The notes under the pieces were generated by a model. That model was not told the origin of the DNA, did no database searches, and worked only from the letters and a program-made list of their open reading frames with translations. A stretch of 64,000 nucleotides of DNA from Sulfurimonas sp. (GTDB lineage: Bacteria; Campylobacterota; Campylobacteria; Campylobacterales; Sulfurimonadaceae). The position numbers and the translations under genes are program-made. Positions within the stretch are counted from its first letter, which is position 1. The number at the start of each line of letters is the position of its first letter. Shown here in pieces: positions 47,238 to 55,377 of this stretch. The stretch is taken from positions 62,001 to 126,000 of the forward strand of contig NZ_JAQTLY010000004.1 of assembly GCF_028714655.1 (NCBI RefSeq), written 5' to 3'.

Positions 47238-47544
47238 ATATAAGTTCCTTTTGTATTGTCTCTTTAAATGGGCTTTGGCTGTCAAGGTCAAATATATCTA
47301 TATTGCGGTGAAATTTTTTTCTTATTTTATCTTTGATCTTTGAAATAGTCTCGAAATAGGAGTAAGAAGAGTTATGAGATAGGTAGTCGCTTCTTTTTGC
47401 AATGGCTACATCTATATCGCTATATACGCTCTGCGTATCTTTGGCGAAACTTCCAAAAAGTGCAAATGTCGTAATTCCGTCTTTTGAGAACTCTGCTTTT
47501 AATTCTATTAAATAGTACAATATACTCTCTTTTGTTGCTCTCAT
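47230..47544 (-). CDS. MntA-like nucleotidyltransferase antitoxin (pair 2)
   Basis: 104 residues with GSX10DXD (ALFGSFAKDTQSVYSDID) and a later NIDIFDL acidic residue. The end KELIYV resembles EDFIYV in pair 1. It should adenylylate and neutralise the HepT partner. It marks the upstream edge of the AT-rich defence island; beyond it, after about 90 bases, lie metabolic genes. Confidence 0.83.
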   Translation of the reverse strand: MRATKESILYYLIELKAEFSKDGITTFALFGSFAKDTQSVYSDIDVAIAKRSDYLSHNSSYSYFETISKIKDKIRKKFHRNIDIFDLDSQSPFKETIQKELIYV

Positions 47545-47630
47545 CTTTTTCCTTTAAACATTCAAAAATTATATCATAACGGTGTATCATAGATTCTATT
47601 TTTCATAATTTAGGCAAGTTTTCTCTAAAC

Positions 47631-48650
47631 TCACCCCATCGGGTACATTATCTCTTGCTGCACTGCTTTTATCTCACTCATTGTCTCTTCGCTCAAAGTC
47701 ACATCTAGTGCGGCAAGTGACTCGTCCATCTGTTCTCTGTTTCTTGCTCCTATTATCGTCGACGCTACAAAATCAAACTGTTTTGTGTATGCCACCGCCA
47801 AAGTCACGGGAGAGATTTCAAGCTTTTTTGCAATACCAAGATAGCGTGCCGTAGCTTTAAGCGTTTTTTCATTTACAAACTTTGCGGCTTGAGAGTTTAG
47901 GCGGCTGCTTTTGCTTGACGCATAGTCCGAGTATCTTGCATTTTCAGGGTAAAACGCACCGTTATATTTACCGCTGAGCACTCCTCCTGCTATGGGTGAG
48001 TACGCCAGAAGTGAAATCTGCTCTCTTTTGCACACGGTTGCAAGCTCATCCAAAAATCGCGGATTGTTTAGAGAAAAGTTGTTTTGTATGGACTCAAATC
48101 TTGCAATTCCTAAGCGTTTTGAAGTCTCATTTGCTTTTGTAAGTCCGTAAGCGGTGTCGTTTGAAGTTCCTATATAGCGTACCTTGCCCTCTTTTACCAG
48201 CTCATCAAAAGCCTTTAACGACTCCTCGATAGGCACAACGGAATCAGGCCAGTGCATCTGGTACAGGTCGATATAATCCGTTTGAAGCCGCTTCAAGCTC
48301 CCCTCGATGGCTTTTTTGATATGAAATGAGTCAATCGCGGTATAACCATGGCGGATAGGCGGAACAAACCAGCCGTTTGCCGCACCTGCGACTTTTGAAG
48401 CTAAAATAACACTATCTCTGGGTTTGCCCTTTAGCCATTTTCCGATTATAGTCTCGGTTATGCCCGCATCTTCAACCCTCGGCGGTACGGGATAGAGTTC
48501 TGCGGTGTCAAAAAAGTTAATCCCTCGCTCATACGCCTTATCCATAATCCTAAAAGCTTCCGCCTCATCGCTCCAACTGCCAAAACTCATTGTCCCTAAA
48601 CCGATAGAAGTTACTCTAAGTCCCGTTTTTCCTATATATCTGTACTGCAT
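47631..48650 (-). CDS. Aldo/keto reductase
   Basis: 339 residues of the AKR TIM barrel: YRYIGKTGLRVTSIGLGTMSFG, the catalytic tyrosine in FDTAELYP, the lysine in VILASKVAG and the histidine in LYQMHWPD. The C-terminal STIIGARNREQM binds the NADPH phosphate. It is of the YajO/Tas-like group; the substrate is unknown. It lies 31 bases past pyk, probably the last gene of the CHAD-sixA-pyk run. Confidence 0.85.
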   Translation of the reverse strand: MQYRYIGKTGLRVTSIGLGTMSFGSWSDEAEAFRIMDKAYERGINFFDTAELYPVPPRVEDAGITETIIGKWLKGKPRDSVILASKVAGAANGWFVPPIRHGYTAIDSFHIKKAIEGSLKRLQTDYIDLYQMHWPDSVVPIEESLKAFDELVKEGKVRYIGTSNDTAYGLTKANETSKRLGIARFESIQNNFSLNNPRFLDELATVCKREQISLLAYSPIAGGVLSGKYNGAFYPENARYSDYASSKSSRLNSQAAKFVNEKTLKATARYLGIAKKLEISPVTLAVAYTKQFDFVASTIIGARNREQMDESLAALDVTLSEETMSEIKAVQQEIMYPMG

Positions 48651-48681
48651 TTAAAGTTCCTCCGCCAAAGAATTTTTATTT

Positions 48682-50145
48682 TTAATAACAATCTAAATCT
48701 TTTAAATTGATAAAAAAATCTATCTCATCTTTTTTAAGCACTCTTATCATATTTGTGCTGCCTCTGACATCGGACGGGTCGCCTGCCGTTAAGATATAAC
48801 TTTTATCAGGGCTGATAAAATTGCGATTTACTCCGTCTGTAAATACCTGATTTAACATCTGCCCGATTGAGCCTTTTTTTACCAAAAATGCGGGAACTAC
48901 TCCCCAAACAATGGTTAGCAATCTTGCGGTTTTTTCTGTATGAAAAACAGCATAAATAGCTTGGCTCGGTCTGTATCTGGCTATCTTTTTAGCACTGTCG
49001 CCGGAGTTTGTCATAGTAAAAATTCCGTCTGTTTTTAGATGATTTGACAACCTCGCAGCCGAATAGTTTATGCTATCGGTAGAGTCATGCATCTCAAAAT
49101 CTCCAAATTTATAGTAAGGATAAGTGGATCTCTCGGTAGCCTTGATAGTCTCCATCATAATCGTTACTGCTTCTATCGGATACTTGCCGACGGTTGTCTC
49201 TTCGGACAACATCACGGCATCGCTGCCGTCTAGTATTGCATTTGCCACATCGCTTATCTCGGCTCTTGTTGCGCTTTTACTGTTTGTCACGGAGAGAAGC
49301 ATTTGAGTAGCGGTAATTACTGGTTTACTCATCTCATTTGCTTTTTTGATAATCATTTTTTGAACTTGCGGCACTTCATAATATGGAATTTCTATACCCA
49401 AATCACCCCTTGCGACCATTATCCCGTCACTGACATCTATGATTTCATCAATATTTTCAACGCCGTCAAATTTTTCTATTTTGGCAAAGAGTTGCACATC
49501 TCCGCCAAAAGAAGTCACAATTTCTCTGGCTTTTATGATATCCCCGGCATGCTGCACAAACGATATTGCCATAAAATCCACATCATTTTCAACGCCCCAT
49601 TTTATATCTTTGATATCTTTTGGCGTAAGCACATCAAGCCCAATCTTTGTATTTGGAAAATTTACCCCTTTAAAAGAGGACAATATGCCATTGCTAAGAG
49701 CCTCAACCACAACTCTATCATCTCCGATTTGCACTACTTTTGTCTTAATCTGCCCGTCACAAAAAAAGATATAACTATCCGGCTGAAGATTTTGCAAAAT
49801 TTTAGGTTCACTAATACTTAGCGTATAGCTGCTATTTTGATTTTTGTATCCGACTACATCATTTTTTAAAATCTCTATTCTTTCGCCTACTGCTATCTCA
49901 AAAGTACCCTCTAAAGCCCCTACCCTTATCTTAGGACCGCTAATATCTTGCAAAACCCCGATAAACAGATTTGTCAGTTTGCCTGCCTCTCTAATCCTTT
50001 GCAAAACACCGGCGTGATACTCGTGAGTACCGTGAGAAAAATTCAGTCTAAAGACATTTACTCCGGCTCGCACCAAAGCTATGATTTTTTCTAAACTGTC
50101 GGATGATGGTCCAATCGTTGCTACTATTTTTGTTCTTTTTTTCAT
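48682..50145 (-). CDS. pyk: Pyruvate kinase
   Basis: 487 residues. Core motifs are TKIVATIGPSS, LNFSHGTHEYH, DISGPKIRVG, the active site IEKFDGVENIDEI, MVARGDLGIEIPY and ITATQMLLS, followed by a C-terminal allosteric domain. It turns PEP and ADP into pyruvate and ATP. It starts 15 bases after the SixA-like gene, which suggests co-expression. Confidence 0.94.
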   Translation of the reverse strand: MKKRTKIVATIGPSSDSLEKIIALVRAGVNVFRLNFSHGTHEYHAGVLQRIREAGKLTNLFIGVLQDISGPKIRVGALEGTFEIAVGERIEILKNDVVGYKNQNSSYTLSISEPKILQNLQPDSYIFFCDGQIKTKVVQIGDDRVVVEALSNGILSSFKGVNFPNTKIGLDVLTPKDIKDIKWGVENDVDFMAISFVQHAGDIIKAREIVTSFGGDVQLFAKIEKFDGVENIDEIIDVSDGIMVARGDLGIEIPYYEVPQVQKMIIKKANEMSKPVITATQMLLSVTNSKSATRAEISDVANAILDGSDAVMLSEETTVGKYPIEAVTIMMETIKATERSTYPYYKFGDFEMHDSTDSINYSAARLSNHLKTDGIFTMTNSGDSAKKIARYRPSQAIYAVFHTEKTARLLTIVWGVVPAFLVKKGSIGQMLNQVFTDGVNRNFISPDKSYILTAGDPSDVRGSTNMIRVLKKDEIDFFINLKDLDCY

Positions 50146-50160
50146 GATTTATTAGTATCC

Positions 50161-50646
50161 TTATATTTTTTTTGGATAATCAAATGATATAAATTTTGCA
50201 TTTTTTGCACTTATATCCGCCCATTTATCGCAATCAAACTCTATCTCGACAACTCCGCTTGTAGGGATGTTTTGGCTAAAATCGACATAATATTCTGCCA
50301 ACATATTTAGAGCGGGGTTGTGTCCTACTAAAAAAAGTATGCCGCACTTATCGTCAATTTTGGTCAATATGCTATGAAGAGTGCTTACGCTCGACTCATA
50401 GATATCTTGGTTAAAGAGAATATCTTTAGAGTACTTTATCTCTTTGGCAATCATTTTTGCCGTAGTTTTGGCTCTCAATGCAGGGCTTGATACGATAATA
50501 TCAGGCATTACGCCACTCTCTTTTAGTCTTTTTCCCATAAAAGGAGCGTTTTGTTTGCCTCTTTTGTTTAGCGGTCTGTCAAAATCATTTATCGCTTCAT
50601 CTTTCCAACTTGATTTTGCATGTCTTATAATGTAGAGTTTTTTCAT
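50161..50646 (-). CDS. SixA-like histidine phosphatase
   Basis: 161 residues. The phosphohistidine motif is IIRHAKSSWKD near the N-terminus and the second catalytic histidine is in LVGHNPALN. DFDRPLNKRGKQNAP is typical of SixA, which removes phosphate from histidine phosphotransfer proteins such as PtsN-system NPr in E. coli. Its ATG overlaps the CHAD gene stop by four bases. SixA-type and CHAD genes recur as neighbours, pointing to phosphate or polyphosphate handling. Confidence 0.85.
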   Translation of the reverse strand: MKKLYIIRHAKSSWKDEAINDFDRPLNKRGKQNAPFMGKRLKESGVMPDIIVSSPALRAKTTAKMIAKEIKYSKDILFNQDIYESSVSTLHSILTKIDDKCGILFLVGHNPALNMLAEYYVDFSQNIPTSGVVEIEFDCDKWADISAKNAKFISFDYPKKI

Positions 50647-51338
50647 AATGCATATCCATACTCATCTTCTATACCTTTAAACTCTTTAAAAATTCTCAAA
50701 TTTTCCATATTTGTGAAATCTTGAATCTTTTCAAAGAGCTTAGGTTTAACGGCAAAGCGGCTCAATCTTTTCAAACCGTTATAATTATCGTTTATCTCTC
50801 CAAGCAAATCTTTTACTTTTATAAGGATCTCCACTCTCTTCTCATCCAAAGGAGTGCTGTTTTTCTCGTTGTACAATCTTTTTTTTATGTAGATCCTGTA
50901 CTTATGCAGCTCTTCTTGATTTAGCGTTTCTATTTTTCTGCTCTTTAAAGATTTGTTACGCACATTTTGTTCAAACTCTGCACTTTGGGGAATAACTAAA
51001 GATTTTAAATAAAGACGAAGCTTTTTTATCTTCTTTTTTCTTTTTTTCTTTATAGACTTTTTGATAGCTTTGATATCTAATTTTAAAATATATTTTTTTG
51101 GCAAAGAACCGAGATATGTTTGGATAAACACATCCATATCCCGTATCTTGTTACTTTGTTTGATTACTTTTTTAAGCTCCGTCGAAAACGGATCATCGGC
51201 ACTTACCAAAGAGAGCAACTCCCTGCCGTTGACTCTTAATGAATGGATGCTTTTAACACTGCTTTTTTGCTTTACTATAAACTGAGTGATATATTTTTTA
51301 AACTCTTCTAGTTTTTTTGATAAAAGTTCATTTTGCAT
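50643..51338 (-). CDS. CHAD-domain protein
   Basis: 231 residues, helical and very basic, with SIHSLRVNGRELLSL (the conserved histidine and arginine helix of CHAD) and long Lys/Arg runs (IKKSIKKKRKKKIKKLRLYLK). CHAD domains bind inorganic polyphosphate. No CYTH triphosphatase domain is fused here. It heads a run with sixA, pyk and the aldo/keto reductase. The RxxR/lysine density fits an anionic ligand. Confidence 0.8.
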   Translation of the reverse strand: MQNELLSKKLEEFKKYITQFIVKQKSSVKSIHSLRVNGRELLSLVSADDPFSTELKKVIKQSNKIRDMDVFIQTYLGSLPKKYILKLDIKAIKKSIKKKRKKKIKKLRLYLKSLVIPQSAEFEQNVRNKSLKSRKIETLNQEELHKYRIYIKKRLYNEKNSTPLDEKRVEILIKVKDLLGEINDNYNGLKRLSRFAVKPKLFEKIQDFTNMENLRIFKEFKGIEDEYGYAL

Positions 51339-51419
51339 AATATTTAAGCTCTTTCATTGCTCTGTTTTTTTCTAAAATATCAAGATTCTTTCATAACATA
51401 GAGGGTTGTCAAAAATCTA

Positions 51420-52403
51420 TTATATCAAAATTTTCCAATGCCCACTTTTCAAACTTCCAACTCTTATAAGCTTGTTTTGTTCTTTTAGTTTTGTAAGATC
51501 TCTTTTTATTGTTTTATCACTTACATTCAATATTTGTGCTATTTGCAAAGATGTTATATCTCTATTTTTTTCTATAAGTTTTAAAATATCATCGAGACGA
51601 TTTAAAGGGACATTTAAAGGGACATTTAAAGGGACATTTTTATTGTCTTTAATGAATTTTTTTAGAGTATTCAAAATAATATCCAGCATAAATTCTATGA
51701 AAGGCGTACTCTCGCCTGCACTTCCGGCATCTTCTAGTGCTTTATAATATTTTTGTTGATTATCCCTTACAACACTCTCTATCGGTATAAATCCAAAAAA
51801 CTTTTTATAGTTATGAAGTATTACACTCTGCCAAAGCCGCCCGACTCTACCGTTTCCATCGCTAAAAGGGTGAATAAACTCAAACTCATAATGAAATATG
51901 CAAGAGACTATCAACGGGTGCTCTTTAGTGCTCCCTAACCACTCAAACAGCTCACCCATAAGCTCAGGTACTCTAAATGGCGGTGGTGCAACATGCGTAA
52001 CTCCATCCTTGCCGCCAATTCCTACATTCGTGTTTCTATACATACCGGCATTTTTTAAAAGTTCATCCATCATTAATTTATGAGAATAAAGTAAATCTTT
52101 TTCACTTTTAAAAGAGTACTTATCAAGATACTCATAAGCTTTTATAGCACCTTGAACTTCTGCTATTTCTCTCATCGTTCCTAAAACTGTTTTACCGTTT
52201 ATAACATTGGTGATTTTCTCTTCACTAAAGCTATTGCCCTCTATTTGCAGAGTTCCCGTGATAGATTTTATTCTATTTATTTTGCGGAGCTTCGGGGTAT
52301 TTAACTTTGGCTCAATATGCTTAATATCCGCAACTAATTCGGCTATATCACTAACTAAAGATAATATCTTAGATGTAATCGTAAAAGGCGGTTTATAGCT
52401 CAT
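51420..52403 (-). CDS. Fic-domain AMPylase-like protein with winged-helix tail
   Basis: About 327 residues. The inhibitory helix motif (S/T)xxxE(G/N) is present near the N-terminus as TLQIEG, making this a self-inhibited class II Fic protein. The catalytic motif HPFSDGNGRVGR is intact. The C-terminus is a DeoR-like winged helix (LQIAQILNVSDKTIKRDLTKL), linked by three NVPL units encoded by a perfect 12-base tandem repeat. GGAG lies before the ATG at 52403; the ORF opens 23 codons earlier. It sits directly after hypD on the same strand. Confidence 0.87.
   Translation of the reverse strand: MSYKPPFTITSKILSLVSDIAELVADIKHIEPKLNTPKLRKINRIKSITGTLQIEGNSFSEEKITNVINGKTVLGTMREIAEVQGAIKAYEYLDKYSFKSEKDLLYSHKLMMDELLKNAGMYRNTNVGIGGKDGVTHVAPPPFRVPELMGELFEWLGSTKEHPLIVSCIFHYEFEFIHPFSDGNGRVGRLWQSVILHNYKKFFGFIPIESVVRDNQQKYYKALEDAGSAGESTPFIEFMLDIILNTLKKFIKDNKNVPLNVPLNVPLNRLDDILKLIEKNRDITSLQIAQILNVSDKTIKRDLTKLKEQNKLIRVGSLKSGHWKILI
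51601..51636. repeat. 12-base tandem repeat, three units
   Basis: TTTAAAGGGACA occurs three times without mismatch, encoding the NVPL linker of the Fic protein on the minus strand. The unit is four codons, so gain or loss keeps the frame. Confidence 0.95.
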
Positions 52404-52431
52404 AGCTTCACTCCAAATCTTATGTCGGCTA

Positions 52432-53559
52432 TTATAACAGATTTCCATACTTGTAGTATGCAGCACATGCACCTTCGCTGCTTACCATACAGCTTCCGAG
52501 CGGGGTTTGGGGTTTGCAGGCTTTACCAAAAACTTTACAATCTTTCGGGTTTGCTTTGCCTTTTAAGATATCTCCGCAGATGCAGAGTTTATGGTCGTCT
52601 ATCTTTTGGTCGGGAAGTATATCTTTGTAAACAGCTTCCACATCAAGCCAGCTGTACTCATCCCTTAACTTTAGCGCACTTTTGGATATATCGCCGATAC
52701 CTCGCCATCTAAAATGCTCTCTTCTCTCAAAGAACTTCTCGTTTAGTTTTTGCGCCTCGGTGTTACCCTCTTTTGTAACGCTTCTGCTGTACTCAACCTC
52801 AACTTCGCATCTTTTTTCATTGAACTGTTTTAAAATCATATAGAGAGATTTTATCACATCGACAGGCTCAAATCCGCTTACAACCAAGGGCTTTTTATAT
52901 TTTTGGGCAAACTCGTCGTAAATCTTGCTTCCGCTTATAACACTGACATGCGCAGGGCCTATGAAAGCGTCTATCTTGTTTGTCTCATCGTCTAGCAAAA
53001 CCCTCATGGGTTCTGGAACGGTTACATGGTTTATGTGAAAAAGTAGATTTTTTATATCATTTTTTATGACTTGCTCTATAAGTGCAGCCGTCATAGGCGT
53101 AGTCGTCTCAAAACCTATGGCAAAAAACACAACGGTTTTGTCGGGATTTTGCAAAGCTATTTTTAGAGTATCGGCAGGAGAGTAGACAAATCTGACATCG
53201 GCTCCCTTGGCTCTTGCATCTTGCAGGCTTCCGTGACTTCCGGGAACTTTTATCATATCGCCCAAGGTAATCAAAATCACATCTTTTTGCCCTGCCAAGA
53301 TATAGGCGTGGTCTATCCTCTCCTTTGGCATAACGCAAACGGGACACCCGGGACCGTGAATGAACTTGACATTTTTAGGCAAAATCTGATTTAACCCATA
53401 CTTCATAATGGTATGCGTATGACCTCCGCAAACTTCCATTATATTTACATCGCGTGTAAGCTTTTTTGATTCTTCTTCTATAAGCTTTGCGTACGCTTTT
53501 ATGGTTTGCGGGTTTCTAAAGCCGAAATATAGCTCTTTTAATTCTAATTCTCTACTCAT
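52432..53559 (-). CDS. hypD: Hydrogenase maturation Fe-S protein HypD
   Basis: 375 residues. Motifs are MEVCGGHTHTIMKYG, HGPGCPVCVMP, GFETTTPMTAALI and a C-terminal cysteine cluster (CICGDILKG, CKVFGKAC, GSCMVSSEGACAAYY) that binds the Fe4S4 cluster. With HypC it holds the iron while CN and CO ligands are built. The ATG at 53559 overlaps the hypC stop by four bases (ATGA). The next gene downstream is Fic, not hypE. Confidence 0.95.
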   Translation of the reverse strand: MSRELELKELYFGFRNPQTIKAYAKLIEEESKKLTRDVNIMEVCGGHTHTIMKYGLNQILPKNVKFIHGPGCPVCVMPKERIDHAYILAGQKDVILITLGDMIKVPGSHGSLQDARAKGADVRFVYSPADTLKIALQNPDKTVVFFAIGFETTTPMTAALIEQVIKNDIKNLLFHINHVTVPEPMRVLLDDETNKIDAFIGPAHVSVISGSKIYDEFAQKYKKPLVVSGFEPVDVIKSLYMILKQFNEKRCEVEVEYSRSVTKEGNTEAQKLNEKFFERREHFRWRGIGDISKSALKLRDEYSWLDVEAVYKDILPDQKIDDHKLCICGDILKGKANPKDCKVFGKACKPQTPLGSCMVSSEGACAAYYKYGNLL

Positions 53560-53837
53560 TGAAAACACTTATCGCTGTCTATGATGCTCTGTTGCAGTTC
53601 ATCATCATCCATCCGCCCGAGTATCTCATCAAATGCTTCAAGAGATAACAGAGCATCCTCTTTGTCGATTTTGTTCATAATAAAACCGACATGTATAAGC
53701 ACATAGTCCCCGACCTTAACACTGCCCTCTTGCATAAGGTCTAAAGAAGCTTCACGGCTCACTCCCATAGTATCAACGGTTGCAGTGTTTGTAGTTTTAT
53801 CTATCTTGGTTACACGGCTGGGAATTGAAAGACACAT
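53556..53837 (-). CDS. hypC: Hydrogenase maturation chaperone HypC
   Basis: 93 residues beginning MCLSIPSRV; the second-position cysteine binds the Fe(CN)2CO unit and the hydrogenase large-subunit precursor. It contains VGDYVLIHVGFIMNKID, the family core. It is first in the hypC-hypD unit. hypB does not precede it; instead, a Phd/VapC pair is transcribed divergently from a 146-base spacer. Confidence 0.94.
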   Translation of the reverse strand: MCLSIPSRVTKIDKTTNTATVDTMGVSREASLDLMQEGSVKVGDYVLIHVGFIMNKIDKEDALLSLEAFDEILGRMDDDELQQSIIDSDKCFQ

Positions 53838-53924
53838 ATCTACTCTTTATATCTAGTTTTTTCATTAAGCAACTTATTTTATCTTTTTTTTCAACATATT
53901 GCTATATCAGATCTAAACCAAAAC

Positions 53925-53961
53925 TTGATTATTTTGACTATTTTTGGCTACAATATAGTCA
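53925..53961 (+). promoter_or_regulatory. phd-vapC promoter with candidate Phd operator
   Basis: TTGATT (53925) and TACAAT (53949) are spaced by 18 bases. A perfect inverted repeat TGACTAT-N13-ATAGTCA (53935-53961) spans the -10 box, well placed for autorepression by the antitoxin. The start codon lies about 30 bases after the -10 box. Confidence 0.65.
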
Positions 53962-53983
53962 TATTAACTAAAAAGGCTAAATT

Positions 53984-54331
53984 ATGACTAAAGTTAATCT
54001 TGCCGAAACAAAAGCTCATCTAAGCAAATATGTAAATATGGCAGAGTTTGCAGGGGAAGAAATTGTCATTCAAAAACACGGTCGCCCCGTTGCCGCTCTG
54101 ATTAACATTGAACTCTACGAAAAGCTTAAGCAGATGGACTTACCTATAAATAATGATAAGTTGATATATAAAAAACTCAATTATAAAGAACATATAGCAA
54201 AACCTTCATATACTCTTGATGAAATGCTGCGTTTGATAGGCGATGAAGAAAAGGGTGTAAAGCCTTTTTCAGACATTGATGATGTTGCGGCTTTTTCTAA
54301 AGAGCTTCGTAACAATGCTTGGAGTAGATAA
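53984..54331 (+). CDS. Phd/YefM-family antitoxin
   Basis: 115 residues. The N-terminal Phd fold is NLAETKAHLSKYVNMAEFAGEEIVIQKHGRPVAALI, which binds DNA; the C-terminal half, with FSDIDDVAAFSKELRNNAW, should wrap the toxin. It overlaps the vapC start by one base. The palindrome over its promoter supports autoregulation. Confidence 0.85.
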   Translation: MTKVNLAETKAHLSKYVNMAEFAGEEIVIQKHGRPVAALINIELYEKLKQMDLPINNDKLIYKKLNYKEHIAKPSYTLDEMLRLIGDEEKGVKPFSDIDDVAAFSKELRNNAWSR

Positions 54332-54711
54332 TGGCATTGCTCATCGATACTTGTATTATCATAGATTATCTACGAGACAGTAGCAAGGTTGATTTATCGA
54401 AAAAGGAGATTTTGATAAATCCAATCGTAGAGCTTGAAATTTTACAAGGTGTTAGAAATAAAAAAGAGCAAAAAGATGCACTCCGCTTTATGGAACAATT
54501 CCAACACATAGAGTACACTTCAGAGTGTTTTGACCTTGCCAAAATACTACTGCTTCGCTACTCGCTATCACATTCACTAAAAATCCCCGATGCACTCATC
54601 GCCGCTTCATGTTTGATTTATGATTTAGAGTTATGGACATACAACATCAAAGATTTCGCTTATATCGAGGGGATGAAAATTTATCAACAAGGGAATGATG
54701 ATGACAAATGA
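54331..54711 (+). CDS. VapC-like PIN-domain toxin
   Basis: 126 residues of the PIN fold. Acidic residues stand in LLIDTCIIIDYLRD, NPIVELEILQGV and IPDALIAASCLIYDLELWTYN, the expected four-acid pattern. It should be an RNase, often against tRNA. The antitoxin is the Phd-type gene immediately upstream. The downstream short ORF overlaps its stop. Confidence 0.87.
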   Translation: MALLIDTCIIIDYLRDSSKVDLSKKEILINPIVELEILQGVRNKKEQKDALRFMEQFQHIEYTSECFDLAKILLLRYSLSHSLKIPDALIAASCLIYDLELWTYNIKDFAYIEGMKIYQQGNDDDK

Positions 54712-54766
54712 AGAGTTGAGTAAAAAGACATTAAATTATATTCAATCAAAACACAACACTCTCTAG
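54701..54766 (+). other. Short ORF overlapping the vapC end, possible gene remnant
   Basis: Reads MTNEELSKKTLNYIQSKHNTL and stops. It opens at two or three tandem ATGs overlapping the vapC stop, as a coupled third gene would, but is closed after about 21 codons near the convergent mazF stop. It may be the truncated head of a lost gene or chance. Confidence 0.25.
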
Positions 54767-55081
54767 CATCCCCAAAACTTTTACCATTACCTCATCGCTG
54801 ACTCTCTCGACAAATTTAACTTTTCTAACATTGTAGTCTATGGATTTTACCTGTTCAGTCATTATAAAACCTGTTAAATTGTCACTTTCTACTTTTACAT
54901 GAAAAGGGAAATTTCTATCGGTGTTAGTTATTGGACAAGCTATTGCCAATCCTACATGTTTGTTAAACACTTCATTTGAGATGATAAGAGCGGGTCTTCT
55001 GCCTTGTTGCTCATGTCCGGCTGAGGGGTCAAAGGTAAGTATGACTAAGTCACCTTTTTTTGGAATATACTCTTTTACCAT
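54746..55081 (-). CDS. MazF/PemK-family toxin
   Basis: 111 residues. Motifs are KKGDLVILTFDPSAGHEQQGRRPALIIS, with the catalytic arginine in GRRPALI and the threonine/serine in CPITNTDR, and the DxxVKVE and GFIMTEQVKSID strands. MazF toxins cut mRNA at short sites. Its ATG overlaps the antitoxin stop by seven bases (ATGGTAA), so the pair is coupled. It converges with the Phd/VapC unit. Confidence 0.88.
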   Translation of the reverse strand: MVKEYIPKKGDLVILTFDPSAGHEQQGRRPALIISNEVFNKHVGLAIACPITNTDRNFPFHVKVESDNLTGFIMTEQVKSIDYNVRKVKFVERVSDEVMVKVLGMLESVVF

Positions 55082-55320
55082 TCTTCTATTCCGACTGATG
55101 AAATAAACTCTTCTTTTGCTTGATAATCTTTTGGAATTTTTGCGACAAGCTCATTGATGTCATATTTTATTTTTTCTTTTTTTACAGGCTCGATTATCGC
55201 TTTATTGTTTTGCACAAATATATTAACTTCATCACCGACCGATAAATGCAAAGTTTTCATAACATCTTTTGGAACTCTAAGCCCCTGTGAATTTCCCCAT
55301 TTTGAGATAACAGCAGTCAT
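55075..55320 (-). CDS. MazE/AbrB-type antitoxin
   Basis: About 81 residues: an AbrB swapped-hairpin DNA-binding domain (VISKWGNSQGLRVPKDVMKTLHLSVGD) and an acidic C-terminal tail (AKEEFISSVGIEEW) that would occupy the MazF active site. AAGGAG lies six bases before the ATG at 55320, so the earlier TTG is not used. Confidence 0.87.
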   Translation of the reverse strand: MTAVISKWGNSQGLRVPKDVMKTLHLSVGDEVNIFVQNNKAIIEPVKKEKIKYDINELVAKIPKDYQAKEEFISSVGIEEW

Positions 55321-55377
55321 TTTCAACTCCTTAATGTATATCCAAAGTATATCATAGTATTGTTAAATACTAAACCC

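Noticed and set aside
37439-47544. A complete restriction-modification system
   Set aside because: Nucleases and ATPases are present but no methyltransferase or specificity subunit is seen, so R-M is not supported.
49303-49821. 172-codon plus-strand ORF opposite pyk
   Set aside because: Antisense to conserved pyruvate kinase motifs, with no family match or start signal.
51601-51636. CRISPR-like repeats
   Set aside because: The units are 12 bases with no spacers and encode protein; no cas genes are in the window.
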